A stretch of 64,000 nt of DNA from Mesorhizobium sp. Root157 (GTDB lineage: Bacteria > Pseudomonadota > Alphaproteobacteria > Rhizobiales > Rhizobiaceae): the NCBI RefSeq assembly GCF_001427385.1, contig NZ_LMGJ01000012.1:355462-419461 (forward strand), in the 5' to 3' direction. The first letter of the stretch is position 1; every line of letters starts with the position of its first letter. The notes under the pieces were generated by a model. The model was not told the DNA's origin. It ran no database searches and saw only the letters and a list, made by a program, of their open reading frames with translations. The position numbers and the translations under genes are program-made. Positions 36,700 to 45,541 of this stretch are shown here, piece by piece.

Positions 36700-38034
36700 A
36701 TGAACACTGAAGAACTACACCGTTGGGATCTCGCTCACGTCGTTCATCCCTGGAGCTATGCCGGGCCGTCGCTGATGATCGCCAAGGCCAAGGGAACGCG
36801 CTATTGGGATGCCGATGGCAAGGAATATCTTGACGCGCTGGGCGGTATCCAGAACTGCTCCGCCGGCCATAGCCGTCCAGAGTTGATCGAGGCTGCCAAG
36901 GCGCAGATGGACCAGCTCGAATATGTGCCGATGCACTGGAATTTCACCAACGAACCGGCGATCCGGCTGGCCAGGACGATCGCGGAACTGGCGCCGGGCG
37001 ATCTGAACCAGACCTATTTCGTCAGCAGCGGCTCCGAAGCGACGGAAAGCGCCGTCAAGCTGGTAAGGCGCTATCACTATCTGCGCGGCGACACCAAGCG
37101 CGCCACCATTCTGTGCCTCAAGCAGGGCTACCACGGCGCGACGATCCTCGCGACCGCCGCCACCGGCTTCGACAATCTTCAGCAGGGTTTTGGGCCGCTT
37201 CCCGGCGGCATCAAGTTCCTCACGCCGCCGCATGCCTACCGCACCGAACTGTTCGGCAACGAAGACCCGGTCGAGTTCTGCATAAGGCAGTTGGAGCAGG
37301 TGATTGCCGAGGAGGGCGCCGATACGATCGCTGCCTTGATGGCCGAGCCGGTCCTGACTGTCGGTGGCGTGATCGTGCCGCCCGCCGAATACTGGCCTGC
37401 CGTGTCCGAGATCTGCCGCAAGCATGGCATCCTGGTCGTGGCGGATGAGGTCGTTACCGGCTTCGGCCGCACCGGCGCCTGGTTCGCCAGCCCCGGTCTT
37501 GGCCTCGTTCCGGACGCCATCGTCTTCGGCAAGGGCGTTAGCAGCGGCCATTTCCCGCTCAGCGGCGTCGTCATGTCGGACACGGTTGCCGAGGTGATCA
37601 AGGAGGCTCCCGACGGCTTGATGCACGGCTTCACCTATTGCGGCCATCCGGTCGGCTGTGCGGTCGCCAGCCGCAACATCGAGGTGCTGCGCGACAACAA
37701 GCTGCTCGAAAACTCCAGGGAGGTCGGCGGTTATCTGCTGGCAAGCCTGAAGGAAAAGCTGAAGGATTCCCCGATCGTCGGAGACGTGCGCGGTCACGGC
37801 ATGTTGCTGGCTGTCGAACTGGTGTCCGACAAGACGACGCGCGCGCCGCTGCAGTTCAAGCGGCAACTGCTTGCCGACCGCATCCGCAACGAGCACGCGG
37901 TCGTCGTTCGCAGCATCGGCGCCAACATCATCATCGCGCCGCCATTGGTCCTCGACCGCTCTGAAGCCGACACCATCGCCCATGCGCTGGAACAGGTGAT
38001 CGGCACGACCAACCCGGACGGAACGACCAAGTGA
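36700..38034 (+). CDS. Class III aminotransferase
   Basis: A 444-residue PLP aminotransferase of the omega-amino acid/ornithine group. SSGSEATESAVKLVRRY is the cofactor phosphate site, YHGATILATAATG is the ring-stacking region, VADEVVTGFGRTG holds the Asp that contacts the pyridine nitrogen, and FGKGVSSGHFPLSGV has the Schiff-base lysine. Members transfer amino groups from beta-alanine, GABA, putrescine, taurine or alanine. As the last gene of the operon it could deaminate the amine freed by the amidase. A GAAAGG ribosome site precedes ATG 36700, and a strong terminator follows at 38122. Confidence 0.93.
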   Translation: MNTEELHRWDLAHVVHPWSYAGPSLMIAKAKGTRYWDADGKEYLDALGGIQNCSAGHSRPELIEAAKAQMDQLEYVPMHWNFTNEPAIRLARTIAELAPGDLNQTYFVSSGSEATESAVKLVRRYHYLRGDTKRATILCLKQGYHGATILATAATGFDNLQQGFGPLPGGIKFLTPPHAYRTELFGNEDPVEFCIRQLEQVIAEEGADTIAALMAEPVLTVGGVIVPPAEYWPAVSEICRKHGILVVADEVVTGFGRTGAWFASPGLGLVPDAIVFGKGVSSGHFPLSGVVMSDTVAEVIKEAPDGLMHGFTYCGHPVGCAVASRNIEVLRDNKLLENSREVGGYLLASLKEKLKDSPIVGDVRGHGMLLAVELVSDKTTRAPLQFKRQLLADRIRNEHAVVVRSIGANIIIAPPLVLDRSEADTIAHALEQVIGTTNPDGTTK

Positions 38035-38121
38035 CGCGCACCGGTTGAACCCGGTGCCGACACTTCGCTGCCGACGTTGAGGGGTGTTTGACCCCGCTGC
38101 ATCGGCATGAGCAGAGTAATG

Positions 38122-38150
38122 AAACGCGGCCTGTTGCAGGGCCGCGTTTT
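38122..38150 (+). terminator. Intrinsic terminator at end of catabolic operon
   Basis: A perfect 10-bp stem (AAACGCGGCC with GGCCGCGTTT) with an 8-base loop ends in TTTT, 88 bp after the aminotransferase stop. Two smaller hairpins (38038-38057 and 38080-38094) lie before it. Confidence 0.8.
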
Positions 38151-38314
38151 CCATTCCGCGCTTTTGCGCCGCGCCGGCAATGCTGGCCGGGGGGAAGCCC
38201 ACGCGCCAAAGGCCCGTCAAAAGGGCTATAGCCGCATCATTTTGTGTCGCTACCCGGCCAACCGTTTTCCAGTTATGCTTTGGAGTGTTCGATCCCGGCA
38301 CCTGGGGCGGTTCA

Positions 38315-38626
38315 ATGCGCTTGCTGCTGTTCCCGATCGTTTTCGTGTGCGGGCTGGCGGCCGTCGAGCGTAGTCACGCGCAACACCTCGTGTCATTCCT
38401 CATCGACGCGGGCAGCATGTTTCCAAAAGCTCCGTCAGTGGACTGCGAAGAGGCTTACGAACAAGCATATGACGCCTCGCAGCGCCTTGCCTTCAGCGCC
38501 GACAGGTTGCGCAGATGCGCGGAGAACGAGAGTGCTGACGGTTGCGTCGTCGAGTTGAGGCGCGTCCAGTCTGACCACTCGGCGTTTGCCAAGGCGATGG
38601 CCGGCGTCAATTCGAAATGCGGTTGA
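38315..38626 (+). CDS. Small secreted hypothetical protein
   Basis: A 103-residue protein with an N-terminal signal peptide (MRLLLFPIVFVCGLAAV, cleavage likely after SHA near residue 22). The mature 80 residues are helical and contain four cysteines (VDCEEAY, RRCAENE, DGCVVE, SKCG), which could form two disulfide bonds in the periplasm. I do not recognise a family. ATG 38315 is chosen because the signal sequence begins there; the frame is open to 38180. It stands alone between two catabolic modules, after a terminator. Confidence 0.6.
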   Translation: MRLLLFPIVFVCGLAAVERSHAQHLVSFLIDAGSMFPKAPSVDCEEAYEQAYDASQRLAFSADRLRRCAENESADGCVVELRRVQSDHSAFAKAMAGVNSKCG

Positions 38627-38668
38627 CGATTGCCTTGAGCAAGCCCGGCGGCGATCCCGGTGCCCCGT

Positions 38669-39346
38669 TCATGTCTTTTGCCGTGGCACGCGTGAGTGAT
38701 ATTTCGCGAAATTCGCCATGAGATCGTTCAGGTTTTCGCCCTGGATCGCAATGTGGCTGCGCAGCGTGCGGGCGGCACGCTCGGCATCGCCCCTTTGAAT
38801 AGCGTCCTGGACTTCGCGATGCTCCTGCATGGACTGCCCCAGCCTGCCGCGCACGCGTAGCTGGAGCCGCCGGAACGGTTTGAGACGCTTGTGCAGCTTG
38901 GACGCTTCCTGGGCGAGGAAGGAATTACCGCTGGCGTGATAGAGCACGTGATGGAAGCGCTCGTTTTCCCGATAGTATTCGTCGGTATCGCCTTTTTCCT
39001 CGGCCTTCTGGCAAGCGATCGCCGCCGCCTCCAGCCGGTCGAGTTCTTCATCGGTTATACGCCGCGCCGCGAGGCGCCCGCACATCGCCTCCAGTTCGGC
39101 CATGACGTCGAACATTTCGATCAGCTTGATGAAGCTCGGATAACGCACGAAGACGCCGCGGCGCGGGATCGTCTCCACAAGCCCGGAAGCGGCCAGCGCG
39201 TGCAGGGCCTCGCGCACCGGCGTGCGCGATACCGAAAAGCGCGTGGACAGCGTCATTTCGTCGAGCCGTTCGCCGTCGCCAAACTCGCCGGCCATGATGG
39301 CCTGTTCGAGTTCTTCGCGAATCCTGTCTGCATTTCTGAGTGCCAT
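38669..39346 (-). CDS. GntR family regulator (FCD subfamily) of the malonate/TRAP operon
   Basis: A 225-residue regulator with a winged helix-turn-helix (GERLDEMTLSTRFSVSRTPVREAL) and an FCD ligand domain with metal/ligand histidines (ENERFHHVLYHASGN, MQEHREVQDAI, RSHIAIQGE). ATG 39346 has AAGG seven bases upstream and is preferred to ATG 39373, which has no ribosome site. It is divergent from dctP, and an operator-like palindrome lies between them. It probably represses the malonate uptake and utilisation operon until malonate or a derivative is present, like MatR/MdcY-type regulators. Confidence 0.9.
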   Translation of the reverse strand: MALRNADRIREELEQAIMAGEFGDGERLDEMTLSTRFSVSRTPVREALHALAASGLVETIPRRGVFVRYPSFIKLIEMFDVMAELEAMCGRLAARRITDEELDRLEAAAIACQKAEEKGDTDEYYRENERFHHVLYHASGNSFLAQEASKLHKRLKPFRRLQLRVRGRLGQSMQEHREVQDAIQRGDAERAARTLRSHIAIQGENLNDLMANFAKYHSRVPRQKT

Positions 39347-39383
39347 GGCCAACCTTAATGTGGGATTCTGCATTCAGCAATAT

Positions 39384-39431
39384 CATTCTTGTATACAGAA
39401 ATGTTGACATAGAGTGCACGACAAGTACAGT
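39384..39431 (+). promoter_or_regulatory. Promoter and GntR operator of the TRAP/malonate operon
   Basis: A near-perfect 20-bp palindrome centred on TGTATACA (39384-39403) directly abuts a -35 TTGACA (39404-39409), which is 16 bp from a -10-like TACAGT (39426-39431). dctP starts 59 bp further on. TNGTATACAA-type sites are typical for FCD GntR regulators, so binding here would block RNA polymerase. Confidence 0.72.
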
Positions 39432-39490
39432 ACGCGCGGCTTGGAGGAGCCGGACAAAACGCAGCGAAACGTCTGCAGGGAGGAAAACAA

Positions 39491-40486
39491 ATGAAAACCT
39501 ATCTCGCAATTCTGGCGACAGCCGTCGGTCTTTCGATCGCCTGCACAGGCAATGCCGGCGCGGTTACGTTGAAGGCGTCGCATCAGTTCCCAGGCGGCAA
39601 GGGCGATCCGCGCGACGAAATGGTGCAGATGATCGCCAGGGAAGCGAAGGCCGCCAATGTAGACCTTACCATCCAGGTCTACCCCGGCGCCTCGCTCTTC
39701 AAGGCGAAGGACCAGTGGAATGCCCTTATCAAGGGGCAGCTCGACATCACCTCTGTTCCGCTCGACTATGCGAGCGGGCGCGTACGCGAATTCGGCGCAA
39801 CGCTTATGCCCGGCCTCGTGCGCAACCACGACCGTGCCCAGCGCTTGAACGATTCGCAGTTCATGAAGGACATCAAGGCCAAGATCGACGAAGCCGGCGC
39901 TATCGTCTTGGCGGATGCCTGGCTGGCTGGCGCGGTCGCCTCCAAGGAGGGCTGCATCCACAAGCCCGATGACATCAAGGGCCTGAAGATTCGCTCAGCC
40001 GGCCCGACCTTCGCTGCCATGTGGCAGGCGGCGGGCGCCTCGATCGTCTCGATCGCCAGCAACGAGGTTTACAACGCGCTGCAGACAGGCGTCGCCGATG
40101 CGACCGATACGAGTTCGGCGAGCTTCGTTTCCTACCGCCTCTACGAGCAGGTCAAGTGCATCACCGCACCTGGCGACAATGCGCTTTGGTTCATGTACGA
40201 GCCCGTGCTCATGTCCAAGAAGAGCTTCGACGGCCTCTCCAAGGAGCAGCAGGACGTCATAATGGCCGCATCCGAGAAGGCCGAGAAGTTCTTCGATTCA
40301 GAAGCGCGCAAACTCGACGAGAAGATGGAGAAGGCCTTCAAGGACAATGGTGTCGAGGTCATCACCATGACGCCCGACGAGTACGATGCCTGGATCGCCG
40401 TCGCCAAGGAGAGTTCTTACAAGCAGTTCGCCGAGGAAGTCCCGGATGGCCAGAAGCTGATTGATGAAGCTCTCTCCGTGAAATGA
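39491..40486 (+). CDS. dctP: TRAP transporter substrate-binding protein
   Basis: A 331-residue periplasmic receptor of a TRAP transporter. A Sec signal peptide occupies residues 1-24 (cleavage after NAGA). The DctP fold is shown by LKASHQFPGG at the start, the GLKIRSAGPTFAAMWQAAGAS block containing the carboxylate-binding Arg, and the VADATDTSSAS segment. Because it begins an operon ending in malonyl-CoA decarboxylase and synthetase, malonate is the expected ligand, replacing the MatC carrier of other rhizobia. A hairpin follows the gene. Confidence 0.92.
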   Translation: MKTYLAILATAVGLSIACTGNAGAVTLKASHQFPGGKGDPRDEMVQMIAREAKAANVDLTIQVYPGASLFKAKDQWNALIKGQLDITSVPLDYASGRVREFGATLMPGLVRNHDRAQRLNDSQFMKDIKAKIDEAGAIVLADAWLAGAVASKEGCIHKPDDIKGLKIRSAGPTFAAMWQAAGASIVSIASNEVYNALQTGVADATDTSSASFVSYRLYEQVKCITAPGDNALWFMYEPVLMSKKSFDGLSKEQQDVIMAASEKAEKFFDSEARKLDEKMEKAFKDNGVEVITMTPDEYDAWIAVAKESSYKQFAEEVPDGQKLIDEALSVK

Positions 40487-40517
40487 CCGCAAGCAGACCG
40501 GATCGACACCGCGGGTG

Positions 40518-40563
40518 CCGGTTCGGCCTCTTTCGTCTCTCGGAGCACCGTGCGGCCAACCGG
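40518..40563 (+). other. Intercistronic hairpin after dctP
   Basis: Arms CCGGTTCGGCC (40518-40528) and GGCCAACCGG (40554-40563) pair over ten positions with one bulge, between dctP and dctQ. It probably favours excess binding protein over membrane subunits. Confidence 0.5.
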
Positions 40564-40634
40564 ACGCATGAAGCGGCGCTCCGTCGGCAATCGCATTTCG
40601 GGCCGAGGCTCGACAGACCTCAAGCAAGTGAGGG

Positions 40635-41165
40635 ATGATGGACGGATTCATCCGAACGGTCAGGCAAATGTCGACGTTGTGCGGGTTCGTCGCCGCTGGG
40701 CTCATCTCGGCCGGCGTGGTCGTCGTGTGCCAGATGGTCTTCGCACGCTTCGTACTCGGGTCGAACACGATCTGGCAGACCGATTTCACCACCTACAGCA
40801 TCGTCGCGGCGACGTTCCTCGGCAGCCCCTACGTGCTTTTGACGCGTGGCCACGTCAACGTCGACATCCTGCCCCACTATCTCGGTCAGGCCGCGCGGTT
40901 TCGCCTGGCGATGCTGTCGGCGGTGATGTCGCTGTGCTTCTCGTTCGTCATGACCTGGCTGGCCTGGCACTACTGGTACGAATCGTGGTCGGGCAGTTGG
41001 GTGTCGGACACCATGTGGCGTGTCCGCCTGTGGATTCCTTTCGCGGCGATGCCGCTCGGCTTTGCCGTGCTCACGCTCCAGTACATCGTCGACGTCTACT
41101 GTCTCGCCGTCGGACGCGACCTGCCATTCGGCATAGAAGTCGAACATAAGGGAGAATCGGCATGA
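40635..41165 (+). CDS. dctQ: TRAP transporter small permease
   Basis: A 176-residue membrane protein with four predicted helices, the DctQ subunit that couples the receptor to the large permease. The second ATG at 40638 is slightly better spaced from GTGAGGG than the first. Its stop overlaps the dctM start (ATGA at 41162-41165), so the two are translationally coupled. Confidence 0.9.
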   Translation: MMDGFIRTVRQMSTLCGFVAAGLISAGVVVVCQMVFARFVLGSNTIWQTDFTTYSIVAATFLGSPYVLLTRGHVNVDILPHYLGQAARFRLAMLSAVMSLCFSFVMTWLAWHYWYESWSGSWVSDTMWRVRLWIPFAAMPLGFAVLTLQYIVDVYCLAVGRDLPFGIEVEHKGESA

Positions 41166-42478
41166 ACCCGGCGATCGAAGGTGGCATCGTCCTGGTCGTA
41201 ACGCTGCTCGTGCTGTTGTCAGGCGCTCCCGTGGCCTTTGGCCTCGGTGCCATAGCGCTGGTCTTCATCGCCATCTTCGAAGGGTTCGACGCGCTCAACG
41301 TCGCGGCCGAAACCTTCTACGGCGGCCTCAACGACTTCACGCTCGTCTCCATTCCGATGTTCGTGATGATGGGGGCAGCCATCGGTTCCTCGCCGGCCGG
41401 CCGCGATCTTTATGAGGCGCTCGACCGCTGGCTCTACCGATTGCCGGGCGGTCTGGTCATCTCCAACCTGGGCGCCTGCGCGCTTTTTGCGGCGCTGACC
41501 GGCTCTTCACCGGCAACCTGCGCCGCCATCGGCCGCATGGGCATTCCCGAAATGCGCCGTCGCGGCTATCCCGACGACGTGGCGACAGGCTCGATCTGCG
41601 CCGGCGGAACGCTCGGCATCCTGATTCCACCGTCCATAACCTTCATCCTCTACGGCATAGCGACCGAGACCTCGATCGGCCGGCTGTTTCTCGCCGGCGT
41701 CCTGCCCGGGCTCATGCTGACCAGCCTGTTCATTCTCTGGACCATCTTCCTGCTCTGGAAGCGCGGCTTCCACGCCTATGCCGCCGACTTCCGCTACAGC
41801 TGGAAGCAGAAATTCGAAGCCATTCCCAAGGTGGCGCCGTTCCTGGCGATCGTCATCGGCGTGATGTACGTCCTCTATGGCGGCGTCGCGACGCCGTCGG
41901 AGGCAGCCGGGGTCGGTGCTGCGCTCTGCGTGCTTCTGGCCGTGGTGATCTACAAGATGTGGCGGCCGACGAGCTGGTGGCAGATCCTGCGCGACACGAC
42001 GCGGGAATCGGTCATGATCCTGATGATCATCGCCGCGGCGGTACTCTTCGGATACATGCTGACCTCGCTCTACCTGACCCAGACGCTGGCCCAGGCGATC
42101 GCCGACATGGACGTCAACCGCTGGGTGCTGATGTTCCTCATCAACATCTTCCTGCTCGTCTGCGGCTTCTTCATTCCGCCGGCCGCGGTGATCCTGATGA
42201 CGGCGCCGATCCTGCTACCGATCATCACGGCGGCGGGCTTCGATCCGATCTGGTTCGGCGTCATCATCACCATCAACATGGAGATCGGCCTCATCCACCC
42301 GCCCGTGGGCCTCAACATCTATATCGTGAACTCCATCGCGCCCGACGTGCCGTTGACCAAGATCATCTGGGGAACGCTGCCCTTCGTCGTGTGCATGATG
42401 CTGCAGATCCTCATTCTGTGTTTCTTCCCCGAGATCGCCACATGGCTGCCTACCTATCTGATGGGGCCCGGCACGTGA
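41162..42478 (+). CDS. dctM: TRAP transporter large permease
   Basis: A 438-residue DctM-type channel with about twelve hydrophobic helices. Conserved blocks are SIPMFVMMGA, GSSPATCAAIGRMGIPEM, GGTLGILIPPSITFILYG, and the late IHPPVGLNIYIV. It drives sodium-coupled uptake of the ligand delivered by DctP. It overlaps dctQ by 4 bp, and its stop overlaps the GTG start of matA, so transport and metabolism genes form one tightly coupled unit. Confidence 0.95.
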   Translation: MNPAIEGGIVLVVTLLVLLSGAPVAFGLGAIALVFIAIFEGFDALNVAAETFYGGLNDFTLVSIPMFVMMGAAIGSSPAGRDLYEALDRWLYRLPGGLVISNLGACALFAALTGSSPATCAAIGRMGIPEMRRRGYPDDVATGSICAGGTLGILIPPSITFILYGIATETSIGRLFLAGVLPGLMLTSLFILWTIFLLWKRGFHAYAADFRYSWKQKFEAIPKVAPFLAIVIGVMYVLYGGVATPSEAAGVGAALCVLLAVVIYKMWRPTSWWQILRDTTRESVMILMIIAAAVLFGYMLTSLYLTQTLAQAIADMDVNRWVLMFLINIFLLVCGFFIPPAAVILMTAPILLPIITAAGFDPIWFGVIITINMEIGLIHPPVGLNIYIVNSIAPDVPLTKIIWGTLPFVVCMMLQILILCFFPEIATWLPTYLMGPGT

Positions 42479-43818
42479 GCAGGACCAGCTTCCTCCAGGA
42501 TCTTCTCGCGACCATCTTCGAGCGGGCCGCGCCGCGCACGCCCAGCAACGATCGCCGCTCCATGAAGGAACTGTGCGCCGCGCTCATCTCGGAACAGGGC
42601 GAGGCATCCGGCTCGTCCATCGCCACGGCCATCCTCGATCGTTACGAGAAATCCTCGCCAAAGGAGAGGTCGGAGTTCTTCCGGCTGCTGGTCGAAGACC
42701 ACGACATCGATGCCGATGCCATCATTGCGGCCGCCACGGCCTACAAGGCAACCCGCGACGCAGACATACTCGCCCGCCTTGTCGAGGAATCGGAACCGCC
42801 GAGACAGGAACTGCTGCGACGGCTGAACCGATTGCCGGGCGCCACGGGAAGGCTGGTCAAGATGCGCGAGGACCTGCTTGCCGCGCTGAAGGCCGATCCC
42901 TCCTTTCGTCGGGCCGATATCGATTTCCGGCATCTTTTCGCGTCGTGGTTCAACCGCGGCTTTTTGGTGCTGAGGCGGATCGACTGGGCAACCCCAGCCA
43001 ACATCCTCGAAAAGATCATCGCCTACGAAGCCGTTCACGCGATCAACGACTGGGACGATCTGCGCCGCCGGCTGCAGCCGGCGGACCGTCACTGTTTCGC
43101 TTTCTTCCATCCGGCGATGCCGGACGAACCGCTGATCTTCGTCGAAGTGGCCCTGACCGATACCATTCCCGGCTCGATCGAAACGCTGCTCTCGGATGAG
43201 AGGCAGCCGATCGGCGAGACGGAGGCCACCACGGCCGTCTTCTATTCGATCTCGAACTGCCAGCGCGGGCTGGCCGGCATTTCATTCGGCAATTTCCTCA
43301 TCAAGCAGGTCGCGACCGACCTGATGCTGTCGCTGCCGAATCTGAAGACGTTCGTGACGCTCTCTCCAGTCCCCGGCCTGACCAGGTGGATGCGCGACGA
43401 GGCGCAGTCGGCTGGCGATGATGACCGCCGCAAGCTGCTTTCGCGGCTGACCGAGGCGCAGTCGTTCGACGACCTTCAGGCCCACGGCCAGGTCCTGTCC
43501 ACGCTGGCTGCCGAATATCTGGTCAGGGCGAAGCGCAAGGACGGTCTGCCGCTCGACCCCGTCGCACGGTTCCATTTCGGCAACGGTGCAAGCCTGGAGG
43601 CCATCCACCCGTTCGCCGACCTGTCGCAAAAGGCACTCGCCCAGTCCTGCGGCGTCATGGTCAATTACCGCTACGACCTCAAGACGGTAGAAGCCAACCA
43701 CGAACTGTTCGCGCACAAGGGTGAGGTGGTCGCGACGCGGGCGATAAGATCAATGCTTGGCCCCGAACGGCCCGAGCGGAATTCACGGAGAACGGAAAAT
43801 GCCCAACGTGCTCTATGA
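42475..43818 (+). CDS. matA: Malonyl-CoA decarboxylase
   Basis: A 447-residue decarboxylase converting malonyl-CoA to acetyl-CoA and CO2. The N-terminal helical domain (about 1-150) is followed by a GNAT-like catalytic domain with FYSISNCQRGLAGISFGNFLIKQ (split here: YSISNCQ, then GISFGNFL) carrying the active Ser (258/260 region) and FHFGNGA carrying H367. GTG 42475 overlaps the dctM stop by 4 bp; the frame is open far upstream inside dctM but only this start matches family length. It overlaps matB by 20 bp. Together with MatB it turns imported malonate into acetyl-CoA. Confidence 0.94.
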   Translation: MSRTSFLQDLLATIFERAAPRTPSNDRRSMKELCAALISEQGEASGSSIATAILDRYEKSSPKERSEFFRLLVEDHDIDADAIIAAATAYKATRDADILARLVEESEPPRQELLRRLNRLPGATGRLVKMREDLLAALKADPSFRRADIDFRHLFASWFNRGFLVLRRIDWATPANILEKIIAYEAVHAINDWDDLRRRLQPADRHCFAFFHPAMPDEPLIFVEVALTDTIPGSIETLLSDERQPIGETEATTAVFYSISNCQRGLAGISFGNFLIKQVATDLMLSLPNLKTFVTLSPVPGLTRWMRDEAQSAGDDDRRKLLSRLTEAQSFDDLQAHGQVLSTLAAEYLVRAKRKDGLPLDPVARFHFGNGASLEAIHPFADLSQKALAQSCGVMVNYRYDLKTVEANHELFAHKGEVVATRAIRSMLGPERPERNSRRTENAQRAL

Positions 43819-45313
43819 TGCGCTGTTGGCGCCCCATCAGGGCAACCCCAAACCTTTCCTTTATCTGAAAGACGGCGCGGTCGTCTCTTACGACGCGTTT
43901 CTCAAGCTCTCCGCCCGCATCGCTCACGTGCTGCGGGACCACGGCGTCAAGCCCGGCGACCGCGTCGCGGTGCAGGTGAAGAAAAGCCCGCAGGCCCTGG
44001 CCCTCTACGCGGCATGCATCCAGGCCGGCGCCATATTCCTTCCACTCAACACGGCCTATACGCCGACCGAGGTGGAATATTTCGTCGGCAATGCCGAACC
44101 CGGCCTTGTCGTCTGCGACGAAGCGGCACGCGAGGCGTTGACGCCGATAGCAAAAAAGGCAGGTGCGCTGCTTTTGACGCTCGACGGCGACGGCAAGGGA
44201 ACGCTGGCGGACGAAGCGGCGGCGCGCGACGAACGCTTCGAAACCGTCCCGCGCGGCGAAGACGATCTGGCGGCGTTTCTCTACACGTCAGGCACCACGG
44301 GGCGTTCGAAAGGCGCGATGCTGACGCACCGCAATCTGCTTTCCAACGCCCGCTCGCTGGTAGAAGCGTGGCGCTTCGACGAAAACGACGTGCTGCTGCA
44401 TGCCCTGCCGATCTTCCACACGCATGGCCTTTTCGTCGCCTGCAACGTCATCCTGCTGGCCCAAGGCTCGATGATCTTCCTGCCGTCCTTCCAGATCGAC
44501 GAGATGATCGAATGGCTGCCGAAGGCGACCTCGATGATGGGCGTGCCGACCTTTTATACGCGCCTGCTCGACGACCCGCGCTTCACCAGACAACTCACCT
44601 CCCACATGCGCCTGTTCACCTCGGGCAGCGCGCCGTTGCTTGCCGAAACGCATGTCGCCTTCGAGAAGCGGACGGGGCACCGCATCCTCGAACGCTACGG
44701 CATGACAGAAACCAACATGACGACATCGAACCCCTATGACGGCGAGCGGCGCGCCGGCACGGTCGGCTTTGCGCTGCCGGATGTCGAGATCCGCGTCGTC
44801 GATCCCGAAACGCGTGAAATCGTTCCGGGCGGCGAGATCGGCGTGCTCGAAGTGCGCGGTCCGAACGTCTTCAAGGGCTATTGGCGGATGCCGGAGAAGA
44901 CCAGGGAGGAATTTCGTGAGGACGGCTTCTTCATCACCGGCGACGTGGTGACGATCGACAAGGACGGCTACGTCCAGATCGTCGGCCGTGCCAAGGATCT
45001 GATCATTTCGGGCGGCTACAACATCTATCCGAAGGAAGTCGAACTCCTGCTCGACGAGCAGGAAGGCGTGCTGGAATCGGCAGTAATCGGCGTGCCGCAT
45101 CCGGATTTCGGCGAAGGTGTCGTTGCCGTTGTCGTCCCGAAGAAAGGCTCCACCCTCGACGAGCAGACGATCCTCGACGGCATCCGGGGCAAGATCGCGC
45201 GGTTCAAGCAGCCGAAGCGCATCTTCGCGGTCGACGAACTGCCGCGCAACGCCATGGGCAAGGTCCAGAAAAAAGCCTTGCGCGACCTCTTCGTCGGCAC
45301 CTTCCAAGGGTAG
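43799..45313 (+). CDS. matB: Malonyl-CoA synthetase
   Basis: A 504-residue adenylate-forming CoA ligase. The AMP-binding P-loop is TSGTTGRSKG (163-172). The A5 core is YGMTETNM, followed by the hinge and A8 region GRAKDLIISGGYNIYPKEVE and the A10 lysine in LPRNAMGKVQKK. In this operon context it matches MatB, which forms malonyl-CoA from malonate, ATP and CoA. ATG 43799 has CGGAG eight bases upstream and overlaps matA. The next 228 bp hold no gene and lead to the IclR promoter. Confidence 0.95.
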   Translation: MPNVLYDALLAPHQGNPKPFLYLKDGAVVSYDAFLKLSARIAHVLRDHGVKPGDRVAVQVKKSPQALALYAACIQAGAIFLPLNTAYTPTEVEYFVGNAEPGLVVCDEAAREALTPIAKKAGALLLTLDGDGKGTLADEAAARDERFETVPRGEDDLAAFLYTSGTTGRSKGAMLTHRNLLSNARSLVEAWRFDENDVLLHALPIFHTHGLFVACNVILLAQGSMIFLPSFQIDEMIEWLPKATSMMGVPTFYTRLLDDPRFTRQLTSHMRLFTSGSAPLLAETHVAFEKRTGHRILERYGMTETNMTTSNPYDGERRAGTVGFALPDVEIRVVDPETREIVPGGEIGVLEVRGPNVFKGYWRMPEKTREEFREDGFFITGDVVTIDKDGYVQIVGRAKDLIISGGYNIYPKEVELLLDEQEGVLESAVIGVPHPDFGEGVVAVVVPKKGSTLDEQTILDGIRGKIARFKQPKRIFAVDELPRNAMGKVQKKALRDLFVGTFQG

Positions 45314-45428
45314 GGAAGATCCCTCCGGGCTGGACTTGCACGCCTTATCAAAAAATCGCATTGCCAAACGGGCGACACCCGGACATGACACCGGGGCTTT
45401 CAATCGGGCGGCGGGCCTGAAAGCTTGC

Positions 45429-45443
45429 ATTCGCTAGACGAAT
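45429..45443. promoter_or_regulatory. Operator-like palindrome upstream of iclR-type gene
   Basis: Perfect arms ATTCG and CGAAT with a 5-base centre (CTAGA). Closely related sites lie before the two operons that follow, so this is probably the IclR regulator's autoregulatory operator. Confidence 0.6.
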
Positions 45444-45541
45444 TATTGTTCAATCGGTCATGTTGCAGTCGCAGTGTCCTGCAGCAGGAATCCGGGACCC
45501 GATTGTGTTCCTTGCTGTAGCTTCAAGATGTTGGATCACCA

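Noticed and set aside
41959..42474. N-terminal extension of malonyl-CoA decarboxylase
   Set aside because: It lies inside dctM in another frame; the GTG at 42475 overlapping the dctM stop gives the normal family length.
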